In this document: in pieces, positions 60,898 through 64,000 of the stretch | How the letters are laid out: each line of letters opens with the position of its first letter | Position numbering within the stretch: position 1 is the stretch's first letter | NCBI GenBank assembly: GCA_022841465.1 | Contig: JALHRL010000006.1 | Location: forward strand, 70,065 to 134,064 | Direction of reading: 5' to 3' | Length of the DNA: 64,000 bases | Origin: Bacteroidia bacterium | GTDB taxonomy: Bacteria; Bacteroidota; Bacteroidia; B-17B0; Aurantibacillaceae | Notes under the pieces: model-generated | Seen by the model: only the letters and a program-made list of their open reading frames with translations | Told to the model about the DNA's origin: nothing | Database searches by the model: none | Made by a program: the position numbers and the translations under genes

Positions 60898-61296
60898 TTA
60901 AAGATATTGTTTAAGCCATTCTATGCCATCAGCTTTTTTATTAAACACCCTATAAGGGCGTTTAGGTTTATTAAACTTCATATAAAAGTTGGCTATCATG
61001 GCTTGGGCTATATTTCCAACAATAATTGCCATTGCACTACATGGACTATCTTCCTCTATTTTAATCGCATTATCGCGCGCCTCTTTGGTTACATTAATGC
61101 TACCTTCTGCTTCAAAAATAAATGGTGTAAGTTTTAAGTTGGTAATATTTTTGTAACAATTCAGCATTCTGAGTTGCAAATCAATATCAAGAACGCAGTT
61201 ATCTTTAAACCAAACATATACTATTCCGTCGCTTTTTAGTTTAATATTAAACTCGGTTGCATCTACCTCTTTTATAATTTTTAGTTCCGGTTCCAA
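60898..61296 (-). CDS. STAS/SEC14-like protein (DUF7793 type)
   Basis: The 132-residue protein has the fold pattern strand-rich N terminus (FNIKLKSDGIVYVWFKDNCVLDID), central helix with INVTKEARDNAIKI, and C-terminal helix with YRVFNKKADGIEWLKQYL, as in bacterial STAS/SpoIIAA-like proteins of Bacteroidota. A phosphorylatable Ser cannot be assigned. The start is TTG. It lies 5 nt downstream of the acyl-CoA carboxylase gene, hence in its transcript. Confidence 0.65.
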   Translation of the reverse strand: MEPELKIIKEVDATEFNIKLKSDGIVYVWFKDNCVLDIDLQLRMLNCYKNITNLKLTPFIFEAEGSINVTKEARDNAIKIEEDSPCSAMAIIVGNIAQAMIANFYMKFNKPKRPYRVFNKKADGIEWLKQYL

Positions 61297-61301
61297 TTAA
61301 A

Positions 61302-62930
61302 TTAAGTTTGAAGTACACCTACATTGTAGGCTTTTGTTAAAGGTGAATGATTCGCCATTTCAATACCCATACTAATTACTTTACGCGTTTCCGAAGGGTC
61401 AATAATGGCATCTAACCAAAGTCTTGCTGCGGCATAATACGGAGTAGTTTGCGTATCGTAACGGTCTTTTATTTTATTAAACAATTCTAATTCGCGTTCA
61501 GGCGTAATTTCTTCGCCTTTTGCTTTTAATGAAGCCACCTCAATTTGAACTAAAACTTTTGCAGCTTGAGCTCCACCCATTACAGCTACCTGAGCCGTTG
61601 GCCAACCAACAATTAAACGGGGATCGTATGCTTTTCCGCACATGGCATAATTGGCTGCTCCGTAACTGTTTCCTATAATAATAGTGAATTTAGGAACTAC
61701 TGAATTACTCATGGCGTTTACCATTTTTGCTCCATCTTTAATAATTCCGCCATGCTCGCTGCGAGAACCAACCATAAAACCTGTAGCGTCTTGTAAAAAT
61801 ACTAATGGAATTTTTTTCTGATTACAGTTCATTATAAATCTGGCTGCTTTATCGGCACTATCACTATAAATTACGCCGCCAAACTGCATTTCGCCTTTTT
61901 TACTTTTTACAACTTTACGTTGGTTGGCAACTATTCCAACCGCCCACCCATCAATTCGGGCGTATGCACAAATAATAGACTGGCCGTATAATTCTTTATA
62001 TTCTTCAAACTCACTATTATCTACTAAACGTTCAATAATTTGATGCATATCGTATTGTTTATCGCGTGCATCAGGTATTATTCCGTAAATTTCTTTTGGG
62101 TCTTTTTTAGGAAGGGCAGGTACTTCGCGATTAAAGCCGGCTTTTTCGTAATCACCAACTTTACTCATAATATTTCTTATTCGAGTTAAGCAATCTGCAT
62201 CATCTTTGCATTTATAATCGGTAACACCACTTACTTCGCAATGCGTTGTTGCGCCTCCTAGCGCTTCGTTATCTATGTTTTCGCCAATTGCTGCTTTAAC
62301 CAAATAGCTTCCTGCTAAAAATATAGAACCGGTTTTATCTACAATCATGGCCTCATCACTCATAATTGGTAAATAAGCGCCGCCGGCAACACAGCTTCCC
62401 ATAACAGCAGCAATTTGTAGGATACCCATACTGCTCATTACGGCATTGTTTCTAAAAATACGACCAAAATGTTCTTTATCCGGAAAAATTTCATCTTGCA
62501 TAGGTAAATAAACACCCGCGCTGTCTACCAAATAAATTATTGGCAATTTATTTTCCATGGCAATTTCTTGCGCACGTAAATTCTTTTTTCCGGTAATAGG
62601 AAACCAAGCACCTGCCTTTACGGTAGCATCGTTTGCAACAACTATGCATTGTTTTCCGCTCACATAACCAATAACCACAACCACACCGCCGCCGGGGCAA
62701 CCACCGTGTTCAGAATACATTTCGTAGCCTGCAAAAGCTCCTATTTCTATGCGTTCGGTGTTTTTATCCAATAAAAAATCAATGCGTTCACGGGCAGTCA
62801 TTTTACCTTGTTCGTGTAACTTGTCTATACGCCCTTTACCACCACCCAAATATATTTTAGACAAACGTTGTTCCATTTGAGAAATCAACAACTTTATTTT
62901 GTCTTCGTTTTTATTAAATTCAATATCCAT
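61302..62930 (-). CDS. Acyl-CoA carboxylase beta (carboxyltransferase) subunit
   Basis: The 542-residue protein transfers a carboxyl group from biotin to an acyl-CoA such as methylcrotonyl-CoA or propionyl-CoA. N-terminal and C-terminal crotonase-type domains are both present: MTARERIDFLLD, YEMYSEHGGCPGGGVVVV, VDSAGVYLPMQDEIFPD and VAGGAYLPIMSDEAMIV in the first; GFMVGSRSEHGGIIKDGAKM, SYGAANYAMCGKAYDPR and QTTPYYAAARLWLDAIIDP in the second. The pattern is closest to methylcrotonyl-CoA carboxylase, but the substrate is not proved. The biotin-carrying alpha subunit is not in the window. Confidence 0.9.
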   Translation of the reverse strand: MDIEFNKNEDKIKLLISQMEQRLSKIYLGGGKGRIDKLHEQGKMTARERIDFLLDKNTERIEIGAFAGYEMYSEHGGCPGGGVVVVIGYVSGKQCIVVANDATVKAGAWFPITGKKNLRAQEIAMENKLPIIYLVDSAGVYLPMQDEIFPDKEHFGRIFRNNAVMSSMGILQIAAVMGSCVAGGAYLPIMSDEAMIVDKTGSIFLAGSYLVKAAIGENIDNEALGGATTHCEVSGVTDYKCKDDADCLTRIRNIMSKVGDYEKAGFNREVPALPKKDPKEIYGIIPDARDKQYDMHQIIERLVDNSEFEEYKELYGQSIICAYARIDGWAVGIVANQRKVVKSKKGEMQFGGVIYSDSADKAARFIMNCNQKKIPLVFLQDATGFMVGSRSEHGGIIKDGAKMVNAMSNSVVPKFTIIIGNSYGAANYAMCGKAYDPRLIVGWPTAQVAVMGGAQAAKVLVQIEVASLKAKGEEITPERELELFNKIKDRYDTQTTPYYAAARLWLDAIIDPSETRKVISMGIEMANHSPLTKAYNVGVLQT

Positions 62931-63025
62931 TTTTATTGCTTAGCGTGGTAAATATACAAAGCAAATTCGTTTAAAAAAATTAATTGAATATTAAAAAAGA
63001 GGCGCTATGGTGTAGTAAATTGTTT

Positions 63026-63033
63026 TAACTTTG
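63026..63033 (+). promoter_or_regulatory. -7 promoter element of dapA, near-leaderless
   Basis: TAACTTTG matches TAnnTTTG. Three bases separate it from the dapA ATG. It overlaps an in-frame TTG, which is therefore unlikely to be the start. Confidence 0.5.
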
Positions 63034-63036
63034 AGC

Positions 63037-63918
63037 ATGAATAATTTTTTAACAGGCACAGGAGTTGCCATAGTAACTCCCTTTAATAAAAAGGGAAATG
63101 TAGATGTTAAAGCACTAGAAAAACTGGTTAAACATTTAATTAAGGGAGGAGTAGAGTATATAGTAGTTATGGGAACTACCGGAGAAAGTGTAACCTTAAC
63201 AAAAGAAGAAAAACAATTAATTATATCAACCGTTGTTAAAACGAATGCAGGAAAACTACCATTGGTTTTAGGAATTGGCGGTAATAACACTGCAGAAGTG
63301 GTTTATAACTTAAAAAACACAAACGTTAAAGATTTTGCTGCCATTTTATCTGTTGCGCCTTATTACAACAAACCTAACCAAAAAGGATATTACGAACACT
63401 ACAAGGCTGTTTCAAAAACAAGTAAACTACCTGTGATTTTATACAATGTACCGGGGCGCACCGGTAGCAACGTTAATTGGGAAACACAGGTTAAAATTGC
63501 AAAAGATTTTAAAAACATTGTTGCTACAAAAGAAGCCAGCGGAAACATTGAGCAAATAATGAAAATTATTAAAAACAAGCCAAAAGATTTTAAAGTAATT
63601 AGTGGAGACGATAATTTAACCCTACCTGTTATTGCATGCGGTGGAGTAGGCGTAATTTCAGTTGTTGCAAATGCTTTTCCAAAAGATTACAGTGATATGG
63701 TACGTGCGGCTTTAAAATATGATTTTGATAAAGCACAAAAGTTACATTATAAATTAGTAGATATTACCGACCAACTTTTTGCCGATGGAAATCCGGGCGG
63801 TATTAAACACGCATTAAATAAATTAAAAATAACAGAACCTTTTGTACGTTTACCATTGTGCGAACCTAACGATGGTGTAAAGCAAAAACTTAATGATTTA
63901 ATTAAAAACTATAAATGA
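63037..63918 (+). CDS. dapA: 4-hydroxy-tetrahydrodipicolinate synthase
   Basis: It condenses pyruvate with aspartate semialdehyde, the first committed step to diaminopimelate and lysine. The 293-residue TIM-barrel protein has GTGVAIVTPFNKKG, VMGTTGESVTLTKEEK (substrate-binding Thr-Thr), YNVPGRTGSNV (catalytic Tyr, about 133) and VATKEASGNIEQ (Schiff-base Lys, about 161). The ATG at 63037 is chosen over a TTG two codons earlier. It overlaps the next gene by 4 nt (ATGA). Confidence 0.96.
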   Translation: MNNFLTGTGVAIVTPFNKKGNVDVKALEKLVKHLIKGGVEYIVVMGTTGESVTLTKEEKQLIISTVVKTNAGKLPLVLGIGGNNTAEVVYNLKNTNVKDFAAILSVAPYYNKPNQKGYYEHYKAVSKTSKLPVILYNVPGRTGSNVNWETQVKIAKDFKNIVATKEASGNIEQIMKIIKNKPKDFKVISGDDNLTLPVIACGGVGVISVVANAFPKDYSDMVRAALKYDFDKAQKLHYKLVDITDQLFADGNPGGIKHALNKLKITEPFVRLPLCEPNDGVKQKLNDLIKNYK

Positions 63919-64000
63919 GTAAAACCAAAATATTAAACGCTTTACAAATAAGCCAAAAATTGGATAGAATGGCTTACCAAGTATTTGAAACAAATTTTAG
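63915..64000 (+). CDS. Probable phosphoribosyltransferase (PyrR-like), truncated by window end
   Basis: Only 28 codons are visible. The N terminus MSKTKILNALQISQK followed by LDRMAYQVFETNF resembles the start of Bacteroidota PyrR-like phosphoribosyltransferases, which act in pyrimidine control or purine salvage. It overlaps dapA by 4 nt. No PRPP motif is reached, so the assignment is tentative. Confidence 0.45.
   Translation, partial: MSKTKILNALQISQKLDRMAYQVFETNF

Overview
The window is a dense, AT-rich stretch of a Bacteroidota chromosome. Several independent signs agree. Many secreted proteins end in type IX secretion (T9SS) type A sorting domains. Promoters carry the Bacteroidota -7 element TAnnTTTG, and clear Shine-Dalgarno sites are absent. 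There are families typical of the phylum (START_2, choice-of-anchor B, HTTM, DUF4080 radical SAM, SpoIIE phosphatase with an N-terminal membrane domain) and two bacillithiol genes. No rRNA, phage, insertion sequence or CRISPR array is visible. Order or genus cannot be fixed from the sequence alone.

Layout. 1-475: a 112-bp tandem repeat, a tRNA-Met and its leader. 573-3782: a START_2-domain protein with a histone-H1-like tail, a methyltransferase and an HTTM membrane protein. 3844-13388: envelope and secreted proteins, including three tandem choice-of-anchor B paralogues transcribed together with a 3-hydroxyacyl-CoA dehydrogenase, a BamA/TamA-type barrel and a His-rich membrane protein. 13417-15150: an L,D-transpeptidase. 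15155-22177: a long minus-strand operon that begins with murB and runs through two glycosyltransferases, an epimerase, an asparagine synthetase and a WcaF-type acetyltransferase to a SiaC-like regulator; this is a surface-polysaccharide cluster. 22244-25127: glycosyltransferase, lpxD and bshB1. 25124-32318: two OmpR/PhoB-type regulators (one with a degenerate receiver), a TonB-dependent receptor and a secreted T9SS protein, with shared TTAA-type repeats in their control regions.

32470-43763 is mostly housekeeping: MltD-like transglycosylase, folA, bshC, upp, a PhoR-like kinase, a Nudix hydrolase, a tightly packed pyrE operon and a SpoIIE phosphatase. 43804-50239 holds a radical SAM protein, a T9SS/collagen-like surface pair, and an LD-carboxypeptidase. 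50362-64000 holds dnaX with an A10 slippage tract, an M16 peptidase, an ABC exporter, aconitase, an acyl-CoA carboxylase subunit, dapA and the start of a probable phosphoribosyltransferase gene.

Most of the functions concern the cell envelope: peptidoglycan (murB, L,D-transpeptidase, MltD, LD-carboxypeptidase, dapA), lipid A (lpxD), surface glycan and T9SS cargo. The observations most worth checking are the dnaX A10 tract that would yield a short gamma-like subunit, the 11-bp TTAA-type repeats at the regulator/TonB locus, the tRNA-Met 3' end embedded in a large inverted repeat whose outer arm is tandemly repeated, and the SiaC-like gene that seems to lack an ordinary start codon.
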